From an uncultured Clostridia bacterium (GTDB lineage Bacteria; Bacillota; Clostridia; Lachnospirales; CAG-274), in contig CANQBT010000010.1 of the NCBI GenBank assembly GCA_947589405.1, positions 1-26,593 of the forward strand: DNA of 26,593 bases. Direction: 5' to 3'. Positions within the stretch are counted from its first letter, which is position 1, and each line of letters opens with the position of its first letter. This document shows positions 1 to 6,805 of the stretch, piece after piece. The translations under genes and the position numbers were made by a program. Under the pieces are notes generated by a model, which was given only the letters and a program-made list of their open reading frames with translations, was not told the DNA's origin and made no database searches.

Positions 1-200
1 ATGGTCAAAAGCGCAGGCTGAGTATATTCCGTTTCGTTAAGCCTTTCGTCCTCGTTAAAGCATATATCTGTTATATTAAAGCCTAAAGCCTTATCCGCTG
101 TATCAAATACATTCTTAACACATTCAAAATTGTCATAAAGCTCCTTGCCCATACCGGCATACTGAGCGCCCTGACCGCTGAATATAAATGCAGTTTTCAT
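1..200 (-). CDS. fabD: Malonyl-CoA:ACP transacylase FabD, N-terminal part only
   Basis: This is the first 66 codons of a gene that continues past the left edge. The ATG lies at 198-200 behind a GGAGGGCAAT-type ribosome binding site. The protein opens MKTAFIFSGQGAQYAGMG, the glycine-rich start typical of FabD/acyltransferase-domain proteins (FxGQGxQxxGMG). FabD moves malonyl groups from CoA to acyl carrier protein in the cytoplasm and so supplies fatty-acid elongation. It starts 9 bases after the fabK stop and is the last visible gene of the fabT-fabH-fabK-fabD operon. The active-site serine (GHSxG) would lie outside the window, so catalytic integrity cannot be judged. Confidence 0.93.
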   Translation of the reverse strand, partial: MKTAFIFSGQGAQYAGMGKELYDNFECVKNVFDTADKALGFNITDICFNEDERLNETEYTQPALLT

Positions 201-209
201 ATTGCCCTC

Positions 210-1145
210 CTATTTCATAAGAGCTTCAAACTCGCCCATTATTTCCTCTATTATTTCCTTACAGCTCTGTTCCTTAGATACCATACCGGCAATCTGACCG
301 CTCATTATAGAACCGTTGTCCATATCTCCCTGTATAACAGCCTTCTGCAAAGCGCCTGTGCCAAGAGCGTCAAAACGTGCCATATCAGGCTCGTCCTTGC
401 CCATTTCCTCTTTTTCAGCCTTAGTGAAGGCTGTGGTAAGCTTATTTTTAAGAACTCTTACAGGGTGTCCTGTAATATTGCCTGTAATAACTGTGGCAAT
501 ATCGTTTGCCTTCAATATCTTGTTCTTATAATTCTGATGTACGGTACACTCATGGGCTACAAGGAAGCGTGTTCCTATCTGTACGCCTTCTGCTCCAAGC
601 ATAAAGCCTGCCGCCATACCTCTGCCGTCTGCAATTCCGCCGGCAGCCAGCACAGGTATAGAAACTGCGTTGACTACCTGAGGAACAAGTACCATAGTAG
701 TAAGCTTGCCTATATGTCCGCCTGACTCCATACCCTCAGCAATAACGGCGCTTGCGCCTATTTTCTCCATTTTCTTTGCCTGAGCAACGCTTGGCACAAC
801 AGGTATAAGACTTATGCCATGCTCCTTGAACTTCTCCATATACTTAGAGGGATTGCCTGCGCCTGTGGTAACTACCTTTACGCCTTCCTTGCATACAAGA
901 TCCACTATATCCTCTACAAAGGGAGAAAGAAGCATGATATTTACGCCAAAGGGCTTGTCTGTAAGCTCCTTGCACTTTCTTATCTGTTCTCTTACTATAT
1001 CGGCAGGCGCATTTCCCGCAGCTATAATGCCTAAGCCTCCTGCATTTGATACTGCTGAAGCAAGGCTTGCGTCGGCTATCCACGCCATAGCGCCCTGAAA
1101 AATAGGATATTTGATATTAAGCATTTCACAAATTCTTGATTTCAT
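210..1145 (-). CDS. fabK: Enoyl-ACP reductase II FabK (FMN-dependent)
   Basis: A 311-residue protein of the FabK/2-nitropropane dioxygenase-like TIM-barrel family, matching the usual FabK length. It begins with CEMLNIKYPIFQGAMAWIAD, carries the EGMESGGHIG segment near residue 140 and a phosphate/FMN-binding stretch (LAAGGIADGRGMAAGFMLGA) around residues 165-185. FabK reduces trans-2-enoyl-ACP in the last step of each elongation cycle and replaces FabI in many Firmicutes. The start is set by an AGGTGAAAC ribosome binding site. It lies 26 bases after fabH and 9 bases before fabD, as expected for a co-transcribed fatty-acid operon. 2-nitropropane dioxygenase is the usual misannotation of this family; the fab neighbours favour FabK. 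Confidence 0.94.
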   Translation of the reverse strand: MKSRICEMLNIKYPIFQGAMAWIADASLASAVSNAGGLGIIAAGNAPADIVREQIRKCKELTDKPFGVNIMLLSPFVEDIVDLVCKEGVKVVTTGAGNPSKYMEKFKEHGISLIPVVPSVAQAKKMEKIGASAVIAEGMESGGHIGKLTTMVLVPQVVNAVSIPVLAAGGIADGRGMAAGFMLGAEGVQIGTRFLVAHECTVHQNYKNKILKANDIATVITGNITGHPVRVLKNKLTTAFTKAEKEEMGKDEPDMARFDALGTGALQKAVIQGDMDNGSIMSGQIAGMVSKEQSCKEIIEEIMGEFEALMK

Positions 1146-1171
1146 TTTGTTTCACCTATAACCTTTCATTA

Positions 1172-2140
1172 TTACCATTCTATAAGCATACTGCCCCAGG
1201 TAAGACCTGCGCCGAAGCCCGTTATTATTATCTTATCTCCTTTTTCAAGCAAAGCCTTGCTGCTCATTTCACTTAAAGCAATCGGTATACTGGCTGCTGA
1301 TGTGTTGCCGTACTCGTCTACGTTGATATAAAATTTACTTATATCTACCTTTAGCTTTCTGGCAACTATATCTATTATTCTTGAATTGGCCTGATGAGGT
1401 ATTATGTATTTTATATCCTCAAAACCAAGTCCCGACTTTTCAAGAATTTTGTTTACACTATCCGGCACGACCTTCGTTGCAAAATTGAATATTGCTCTTC
1501 CGTCCATTATAAGGTAAGGAAAGCCCTTCTCCACATCTTTGCAAACCATATTTTCTACCACATGATGTCTGCCTGTAAGAGAAATGTCGTCTCCTCTTGC
1601 ATGTAGGTCCTCCGCCATTATTCCGCCCTTTTCCACAGGCTCCAGAAGAGCGCCTCCGCCGCCGTCTCCAAACAGCACGCATGTATTTCTGTCTGTCCAG
1701 TCCGTTATTTTGGAAAGGGTCTCGGCGCCAAATACAAGCACCCTTTTATAAAGCCCTGAGCTTATAAATTTGTCCGCTATACTCAGAGAGTATACAAAAC
1801 CGCTGCACGCTGCGCTTATGTCAAAGGCAAATGCCTTTCCACAGCCCAGAGCCTTCTGTACCTGACACGCTACGCTTGGCGTCGCATAGTCGGGAGTGAT
1901 AGTGGCAACTATTATAAGATCTATATCCTCCGGCTTAACGCCTGTTTTGTCAAGGAGCTTTTTCCCTATATTTATACAAAACTGTGAGGTGTTCTCACCT
2001 GTTGACAAATGTCGTCTGTGTATGCCTGTACGGGAGGTTATCCATTCGTCATTGGTATCTACAATATTACTTAATTCGTCATTTGTGACCACTCTTTCGG
2101 GTACATAGCTTTCCACAGCTCTGATGCCTGTATTGATCAT
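1172..2140 (-). CDS. fabH: 3-oxoacyl-ACP synthase III FabH
   Basis: A 322-residue thiolase-fold condensing enzyme of normal FabH length. The Cys-His-Asn triad is visible: Cys112 in DISAACSGF, His249 in IIPHQAN and Asn279 in DEYGNTSA. It condenses a short acyl-CoA primer with malonyl-ACP to start fatty-acid synthesis. The C-terminal GFGAGLTWGSMLIEW is typical of FabH. The start follows AAGGAGATAACA, 12 bases after the fabT stop. No acyl carrier protein gene lies between fabH and fabK, although one does in the classic streptococcal order. Confidence 0.96.
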   Translation of the reverse strand: MINTGIRAVESYVPERVVTNDELSNIVDTNDEWITSRTGIHRRHLSTGENTSQFCINIGKKLLDKTGVKPEDIDLIIVATITPDYATPSVACQVQKALGCGKAFAFDISAACSGFVYSLSIADKFISSGLYKRVLVFGAETLSKITDWTDRNTCVLFGDGGGGALLEPVEKGGIMAEDLHARGDDISLTGRHHVVENMVCKDVEKGFPYLIMDGRAIFNFATKVVPDSVNKILEKSGLGFEDIKYIIPHQANSRIIDIVARKLKVDISKFYINVDEYGNTSAASIPIALSEMSSKALLEKGDKIIITGFGAGLTWGSMLIEW

Positions 2141-2152
2141 TGTTATCTCCTT

Positions 2153-2605
2153 TTAATTTACAAATTTCAGTTTATCATTCAGATATTGATTAAGGCTTGA
2201 AAGCGCCTCTATAAACATATCTGCTTCATAGTCGGACAGGTCCATAATAAGGGATCTGACAAGCTCGAAATGGAATTTCTGGTGAGCTCTGTAAAGGGCC
2301 TTGCCCTTTTCGGTAAGACTCAGCATATAGGCTCTTTTGTCCGTATCGCTTCGTTTTTTGCTGACATAGCCCTTTTTAATAAGATGATTGATTGAGACCG
2401 TAAGGGTACCCATAGTTATCTCAAGCTTCTGAGCAACGGCAGACATAGTTTTAGGCACATACAGACCGATCGCATCAACTGTATGTGCCTCATTTACTGA
2501 AACGTTCTCAAAGCCGCTTTTCCTTATGGCGCCTTGTTCGACTCTCGAAATGTCATTAAAGGCACCGCTTATAAGCCTGTTTAAAGTATTTACCGTATTT
2601 TCCAT
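2153..2605 (-). CDS. fabT: MarR-family fatty-acid synthesis repressor, FabT-like
   Basis: A 150-residue MarR-type winged-helix protein. The DNA-binding region (about residues 35-105) contains TMSAVAQKLEITMGTLTVSI, a helix-turn-helix, followed by a wing with KKRSDTDKRAYMLSLTEKG. In streptococci and lactococci FabT represses the fab genes, with long-chain acyl-ACP as corepressor. Its identity here rests on its position as first gene of the fab operon and on an exact FabT-type palindrome at its own promoter (2631-2643), which implies autoregulation. The start follows AAGGAGGT. Without that context it would only be a MarR regulator. Confidence 0.88.
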   Translation of the reverse strand: MENTVNTLNRLISGAFNDISRVEQGAIRKSGFENVSVNEAHTVDAIGLYVPKTMSAVAQKLEITMGTLTVSINHLIKKGYVSKKRSDTDKRAYMLSLTEKGKALYRAHQKFHFELVRSLIMDLSDYEADMFIEALSSLNQYLNDKLKFVN

Positions 2606-2630
2606 AGCTGCGATACCTCCTTAAATTTAT

Positions 2631-2643
2631 TTTGATAATCAAA
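2631..2643. promoter_or_regulatory. FabT operator palindrome
   Basis: The minus strand reads TTTGATTATCAAA, a palindrome apart from its central base, matching the FabT site described in streptococci and lactococci. It abuts the -10 box and covers the expected transcription start, so bound repressor would block initiation. It overlaps the last base of the -10 element. Confidence 0.85.
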
Positions 2644-2671
2644 GTATATAACAAAATATGGATAAAGTCAA
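2643..2671 (-). promoter_or_regulatory. Sigma-A-type promoter of the fab operon
   Basis: Read on the minus strand, TTGACT (2666-2671) and TATACT (2643-2648) are separated by exactly 17 bases, a near-consensus vegetative promoter. Transcription should begin about 7 bases further on, inside the FabT palindrome, and proceed into fabT. Confidence 0.85.
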
Positions 2672-2741
2672 GGGGTGGGGAGTATATGAGAATATTTTTG
2701 TCTGCATTTGCATTGATCAAGCTTTCCCTTTTAATAAAAAA

Positions 2742-2788
2742 AACTATCGCATTGTGATCTTATCAAAAAAGATATTGATGCGATAGCT
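2742..2788 (-). terminator. Intrinsic terminator of the two-component operon; copy of a repeated hairpin
   Basis: CTATCGCAT (2744-2752) pairs perfectly with ATGCGATAG (2778-2786). An inner pairing of ATCTT with AAGAT makes a longer cruciform-like stem. On the minus strand it is followed by a run of eight T, fitting termination after the histidine kinase gene that ends at 2878. Its sequence resembles the hairpins at 9546-9587 and 15217-15265. Confidence 0.8.
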
Positions 2789-2877
2789 TTGTTTAATTTG
2801 GGGATAGGTTTTGTTGGGAAGATCATATCAGCCTTTTCGTCTGTCCTATTGTAAGCCGTAATTTTCACACATGATCT

Positions 2878-5028
2878 CTATCTGTTCAAGACTATTATTA
2901 TTTTAAAAAGGTCCCCGTCGGTTACAATATTCATGGTACCGCCATGAAGCTCCACAATGCTTTTGGCTATTGAAAGACCTAAGCCTGAGCCCTCTGTGGT
3001 ACGGGAGGAATCTCCTCTTTTGAATCTTTCAAAAAGCTCGTCGGCTTCAAAGTCCATATTGTAATTTGCAACGTTTTTAAAAATAATGGTTACGGTGGAG
3101 TCGCCTTCTTTAATATCAATATATGCTCTTGAGCCTTTGGGAGAATACTTAAGTATATTGTTGAGCAAATTGTCAAACACTCTCCACATTTTCTGACCGT
3201 CCATATTTACAAGAAGAGGAGCGGGAGGTTTTTTGACTATAAACTTAATATCCGATTCCTCTATTTTGTATGAAAGCTCGCCCATTGTCTGATCCAGAAG
3301 AGCAATTATATCCGAACGCATAAGCTCTAATTCCATCTGTCCGCTTGAAAGCTTTGAAGCTTCAAAAAGATCGTCTATAAGTATTTTAAGGCGCTTTGAC
3401 TTATTGTCGATCACGTCAATATATTCCTCCGCCTTTTTGTTATCTATATTCAGCTCCTTAAGAAGTGAAACATAGCTTATTATAGAAGTAAGGGGAGTTT
3501 TAAGGTCGTGAGATACATTTGTTATAAGTTCTGTTTTAAGTCTTTCGCTTTTAAGACTTTCTTCCATTGTCTTTTTAAGACCGTTGTTTATGTTGTTGAT
3601 ATTATTTAAAGACGTTGTAAAAAGTCCCTTCTGTTCGGGTATCGTGTCCATATTGCCGTCAGCAAGCTCCTGAAGATAATATCTGAGCTTTATCTGTGCA
3701 ACTATTGCCTTGAAGGCGATTATAAGGAAAAATATTATTATATATGAAAATATTAGCACTCCCAGAGTGTGTATAAGATTAAAGCCCAGAAGAGATACAA
3801 ACATTACTCCCAGCGTAAACAATATGCACGCTATATCGAATATAAGTATTGCGGTAAATGTAGGCTTCTGAGTCTTGAATGCCAGCTTTATATCGCTTAT
3901 CATCTCATAGCCGAATTTGAAATCGGAAGAGTTGAGCAGTATCTTGGGAGATCTTATTATATTGTATACATAAGCTATGGCAAGGCACATATACATAAGC
4001 ACAAATCCTCCTACACATATCATAAGGAATATAAGAGGATATTTGCCGTCTACAAAACACTTCGTAAGAGCCGTGCCGGAATACTTTATATAGAACACAG
4101 AGATCCTTGCAAATACAAATACCAAAGGTATTATGATCATAAGCGGAAGCCTTATATAGCTTCTGTAGAGCTTGCTCAGCATAGCTGTAAAATTGCGCCT
4201 GTTATATAGCCACAAAAATGAAATAACGGCAGCTGCGCAGCCTATAAGACACAACGGAACATATACGGAGGACAACACCTGATTGTAATTTATCCTGCTG
4301 TGCAGAAGCATCATCTGTTCCTTTACAGTCGCAGAGGTGGACTCGGGTATCGATATATTGCATATGAGTCCGTTGCCTGTAAAGGCTGAATTAAGCTTTG
4401 AACCGTTGAAATTAATATTGAATAGGTCATCGCTCATAGATATGACTTCATAGTATTTTTCCTTGTAGAAGTTTTCCGTATTGCTGGCTATTACTCTGTT
4501 CAGCACATTGCTGTAAAGGGAAAAGTGAAAATCGTCATTTGTTCTGAGATATTCCTCAACAGCCTTGTAATTGGTCACAGCTTCGGAAAGCATTGCCTGA
4601 TACTCAAGTATGCTGTCTACAGTCATGTTTTTAATATCTATGTTATAAAGCTCCTCCGGGTCAACGGTATAATAGCTGCTGCCATCTCTGTCAGGGCCTG
4701 TGTTCTGGGACTCGTATTCAAATGTACGTGAAGCGCTTTTTCTTGAACTTTTTGTTTCACCTGTTGATATATAGCTGTCTATTTCCGTAAGCTTCTGAGT
4801 AGCCAGCTCTACATCAAAATCATTATAATAAATATAATATCTCTGTAGATTTTTGGCATAGCGGATCACCATATCGTTTATTTCATCGCTGTTCTTGAAA
4901 TAGGATACGTTATTCTCATCATAAGGAAGCTTTTTTTCAAAGCCTGTAAGCATGGCACAGCTTAAAAATGAAACAGAAAGCACAAAAAGCAGCACAGCCG
5001 TTATCTTATTTTGATATCTTGTATCCAA
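2878..5028 (-). CDS. Polytopic membrane sensor histidine kinase
   Basis: A 716-residue kinase. A first membrane segment (about residues 10-29) is followed by about 220 extracytoplasmic residues, then five more hydrophobic segments (roughly 252-274, 293-314, 329-357, 390-415, 420-443). After these come a HisKA domain with phospho-accepting His507 in NVSHDLKTPLTS and a HATPase domain with the N box (NLLNNILKYSP) and G box (EGSGLGLSIAKS). It should phosphorylate the response regulator encoded just upstream. The start is a TTG at 5026-5028, preceded by AAGGTGG, and overlaps the regulator gene by 23 bases, suggesting translational coupling. Kinase core and partner resemble VanS/VanR-type pairs, but no resistance gene is adjacent, so the signal is unknown. 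Confidence 0.93.
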   Translation of the reverse strand: MDTRYQNKITAVLLFVLSVSFLSCAMLTGFEKKLPYDENNVSYFKNSDEINDMVIRYAKNLQRYYIYYNDFDVELATQKLTEIDSYISTGETKSSRKSASRTFEYESQNTGPDRDGSSYYTVDPEELYNIDIKNMTVDSILEYQAMLSEAVTNYKAVEEYLRTNDDFHFSLYSNVLNRVIASNTENFYKEKYYEVISMSDDLFNINFNGSKLNSAFTGNGLICNISIPESTSATVKEQMMLLHSRINYNQVLSSVYVPLCLIGCAAAVISFLWLYNRRNFTAMLSKLYRSYIRLPLMIIIPLVFVFARISVFYIKYSGTALTKCFVDGKYPLIFLMICVGGFVLMYMCLAIAYVYNIIRSPKILLNSSDFKFGYEMISDIKLAFKTQKPTFTAILIFDIACILFTLGVMFVSLLGFNLIHTLGVLIFSYIIIFFLIIAFKAIVAQIKLRYYLQELADGNMDTIPEQKGLFTTSLNNINNINNGLKKTMEESLKSERLKTELITNVSHDLKTPLTSIISYVSLLKELNIDNKKAEEYIDVIDNKSKRLKILIDDLFEASKLSSGQMELELMRSDIIALLDQTMGELSYKIEESDIKFIVKKPPAPLLVNMDGQKMWRVFDNLLNNILKYSPKGSRAYIDIKEGDSTVTIIFKNVANYNMDFEADELFERFKRGDSSRTTEGSGLGLSIAKSIVELHGGTMNIVTDGDLFKIIIVLNR

Positions 5029-5698
5029 TTCCCCACACCACCTTTAAGTACATAGGTTCCTTCGGATTTACCTCTATTTTTTCTCTTATTCTTCTTATAT
5101 GTACCGCAACGGTATTTTCGCTGTTTATAAAAGGCTCGTTCCAAACCTTTTCATATATCTCCTCTATTGAGAATATAACATTGGGATTTTCCATAAGGAG
5201 CTGAAGTATTTTAAATTCTATGGGCGTAAGCTTAACGGGCTTGTCGTCAAGCTTAACCTCCTTTGTTTTTTTATTGAGATAAAGCCCTCTTATAACAAGC
5301 TCGTCATTTGTCTGCTGAAAGCTTCCGAATTTCGTATATCTTCTCAGATTTGACTTCACTCTGGCTATAAGCTCCAGGAAATTAAAGGGCTTTGTGATAT
5401 AGTCGTCTGCGCCTATGTTCAGCCCCAGTATTATATCCTTGTCCTCTGACTTGGCGGAAAGGACTATGATAGGTATCTCCTTGTCCTTGCGTATTTTCAG
5501 TATGGCTTGTATTCCGTCCATTTTGGGCATCATAAGATCCATTATTATAAGATGTATATCAGGGTGCTCCTGAAGCACCTTAAGAGCCTCTTCGCCATTT
5601 GACGCCGTATATACCTTCATCTGTTCGTTTTCAAGATATATTTCTATTGCCTGCAATATTTCTTTATCATCATCTGCAACAAGTATTTTGTATTCCAT
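5006..5698 (-). CDS. OmpR/PhoB-family response regulator
   Basis: A 230-residue regulator with an N-terminal receiver domain (acidic pocket Asp10-Asp11, phospho-acceptor Asp54 in IIMDLMMPKMDG, conserved lysine in ITKPFNFLEL) and a C-terminal winged helix (about residues 130-230, ending VWGIGYKISK). Once phosphorylated by the adjacent kinase it should bind DNA. The start follows AAGGAGGAAATT. It is the promoter-proximal gene of a two-gene operon. The VanR/PhoB type is recognisable, but its target genes are not. An imperfect inverted repeat at 5753-5775 lies upstream and could be a control site. Confidence 0.95.
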   Translation of the reverse strand: MEYKILVADDDKEILQAIEIYLENEQMKVYTASNGEEALKVLQEHPDIHLIIMDLMMPKMDGIQAILKIRKDKEIPIIVLSAKSEDKDIILGLNIGADDYITKPFNFLELIARVKSNLRRYTKFGSFQQTNDELVIRGLYLNKKTKEVKLDDKPVKLTPIEFKILQLLMENPNVIFSIEEIYEKVWNEPFINSENTVAVHIRRIREKIEVNPKEPMYLKVVWGIGYKISK

Positions 5699-5808
5699 AA
5701 TTTCCTCCTTAGCCGATCTTGTGGTTTTACATATATAAATAATAGTAACATAATATCCTGTATTTTTACAGATATTTTTATTAATATTTGATTAAGATTT
5801 AAATAAAA

Positions 5809-5838
5809 AAGTGAGAAACCATAGCAGCTTCCCACTTT
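5809..5838 (-). terminator. Intrinsic terminator after brnA
   Basis: AAGTGAGAAACC and GCTTCCCACTTT form an imperfect stem with a loop of about 6 bases. On the minus strand it is followed by T-rich sequence (CACTTTTTTATTT). It lies 20 bases beyond the brnA stop and upstream of the response regulator gene. Confidence 0.7.
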
Positions 5839-5858
5839 AAAAAGTCAAACAAATATAT

Positions 5859-6068
5859 TTATGTCCAATATAATTTAAGCTCTCTTTTATTTTCAGAACA
5901 ATCTGCAAGATACAGATTTATAAGAGTCTGATAGGGGATCCCTGATAATTTGGCCTGTGCCTTAAAGTAATCAATAACATCACTATCGATATTTATTGTT
6001 ATCTGTTTCTTTAATTTTTTGGCATAAGGATTTTTCCTTGCTTCTGTGAAATCATACTCATCTCTCAT
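5859..6068 (-). CDS. brnA: BrnA-family antitoxin
   Basis: A 69-residue protein ending in a ribbon-helix-helix segment: KLKKQITINIDSDVIDYFKA followed by GIPYQTLINLYL, the BrnA signature. BrnA neutralises BrnT by direct binding and represses the operon through its DNA-binding fold. The start chosen is the ATG at 6066-6068, five bases after GAGGTGA. A GTG three codons upstream (6075-6077) is in frame, but it lies inside that ribosome binding site. The gene overlaps the end of brnT, giving toxin-first order as in the Brucella brnTA operon. Confidence 0.88.
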   Translation of the reverse strand: MRDEYDFTEARKNPYAKKLKKQITINIDSDVIDYFKAQAKLSGIPYQTLINLYLADCSENKRELKLYWT

Positions 6069-6363
6069 AATACTCACCTCTCATATAATATTGTTCTGAC
6101 TCTGACTTTGTCGCTTTTCGGGCAGATATAATACGGATAACGGATTCATTATTTCTGTAGCAATGACAAACCACAAGCAAATTGGCTTTTTTACTAAAGC
6201 CTAAAATTATAAACCTATCCTCCTCCAGAGAATGCTCCGGGTCGTCTATTACCAACGCTTCTTCATCATAAAATACAGTCATTGCTTCTTTAAATGATAT
6301 TTTATGCTTAATTTTATTGATCCTATCCTTATTACTATCCCATTCAAATTTTATTATATCCAT
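6058..6363 (-). CDS. brnT: BrnT-family ribonuclease toxin
   Basis: A 101-residue protein with the BrnT hallmarks: FEWDSNKDRINKIKHKISF at the N terminus, DDPEHSLEEDRFIILG in the middle and VIRIISARKAT near the C terminus. BrnT has a RelE-like fold and cuts RNA to halt translation until neutralised by BrnA. All conserved blocks are present, so it appears intact. No ribosome binding site precedes the ATG; instead a perfect consensus promoter ends six bases before it, implying a leaderless mRNA. No alternative start downstream would keep the conserved FEW motif. Confidence 0.88.
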   Translation of the reverse strand: MDIIKFEWDSNKDRINKIKHKISFKEAMTVFYDEEALVIDDPEHSLEEDRFIILGFSKKANLLVVCHCYRNNESVIRIISARKATKSESEQYYMRGEYYER

Positions 6364-6369
6364 AATTAT

Positions 6370-6398
6370 ATTATAATTATATAATAATTATCTGTCAA
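6370..6398 (-). promoter_or_regulatory. Consensus promoter of brnTA
   Basis: On the minus strand TTGACA (6393-6398) and TATAAT (6370-6375) are separated by 17 bases: a perfect sigma-A consensus. Only six bases separate the -10 box from the brnT ATG. The spacer is entirely A/T apart from its first base and contains the short palindrome ATTATATAAT (6376-6385), a plausible BrnA operator, though A/T richness makes chance palindromes likely. Confidence 0.82.
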
Positions 6399-6457
6399 CT
6401 GTTAAAATTAACTTTTTACGTTTGCATCATTTACACAATTTTTATATTAATTTTCAG

Positions 6458-6486
6458 TTGATATATTAAAAATAATGTGATAATAT
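6458..6486 (+). promoter_or_regulatory. Promoter of the hydrogenase-maturation operon
   Basis: TTGATA (6458-6463) and TAATAT (6481-6486) are separated by 17 bases, about 35 bases upstream of the first gene. It is divergent from the brnT promoter. Confidence 0.65.
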
Positions 6487-6520
6487 AATTAATAATAATT
6501 ATTGATAAGGTGGTGATAAC

Positions 6521-6763
6521 GTGGCAGATACGAGAGTTGCTCTTATAGGCATTATTGTAAGCGACACCAATTCCGCAGGAGATATTAACGAGCTTCTCCA
6601 TGAATACAGTAATTACATAGTATCACGAATGGGTGTTCCCTACAGACAGAAAAACATATCTATAATAAGTATAGTGCTTGACGCACCTAACGATATTATA
6701 AACGCTTTATCGGGAAAGCTGGGACAGCTTAACGGAGTAAGCACAAAAACAATTTACAGCTAA
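6521..6763 (+). CDS. TM1266-family iron-only hydrogenase system regulator
   Basis: An 80-residue protein starting at a GTG behind AAGGTGGTGATAAC. It opens with VALIGIIVSDTNSAGDINEL and ends with LGQLNGVSTKTIYS, matching the small ACT-like/NikR C-domain-like family (TM1266 type) found beside H-cluster maturation genes. It has no DNA-binding domain of its own, so a regulatory role is only presumed from the family's genomic association. Here it is followed 42 bases later by hydG, fitting that association. Confidence 0.85.
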   Translation: MADTRVALIGIIVSDTNSAGDINELLHEYSNYIVSRMGVPYRQKNISIISIVLDAPNDIINALSGKLGQLNGVSTKTIYS

Positions 6764-6805
6764 CGGGAAAGTAAGGACTGACCCGAAAGGAAGGAGAAAT
6801 AAAAA

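Noticed and set aside
3769..4209. 146-codon open frame on the plus strand
   Set aside because: It lies antisense inside the histidine kinase gene, has a tyrosine/lysine-rich composition with no family resemblance and lacks a convincing ribosome binding site.
5859..6363. Defence island around brnTA
   Set aside because: Only the toxin-antitoxin pair is present; the flanking genes are a two-component system and hydrogenase maturation, neither of which is a defence gene.
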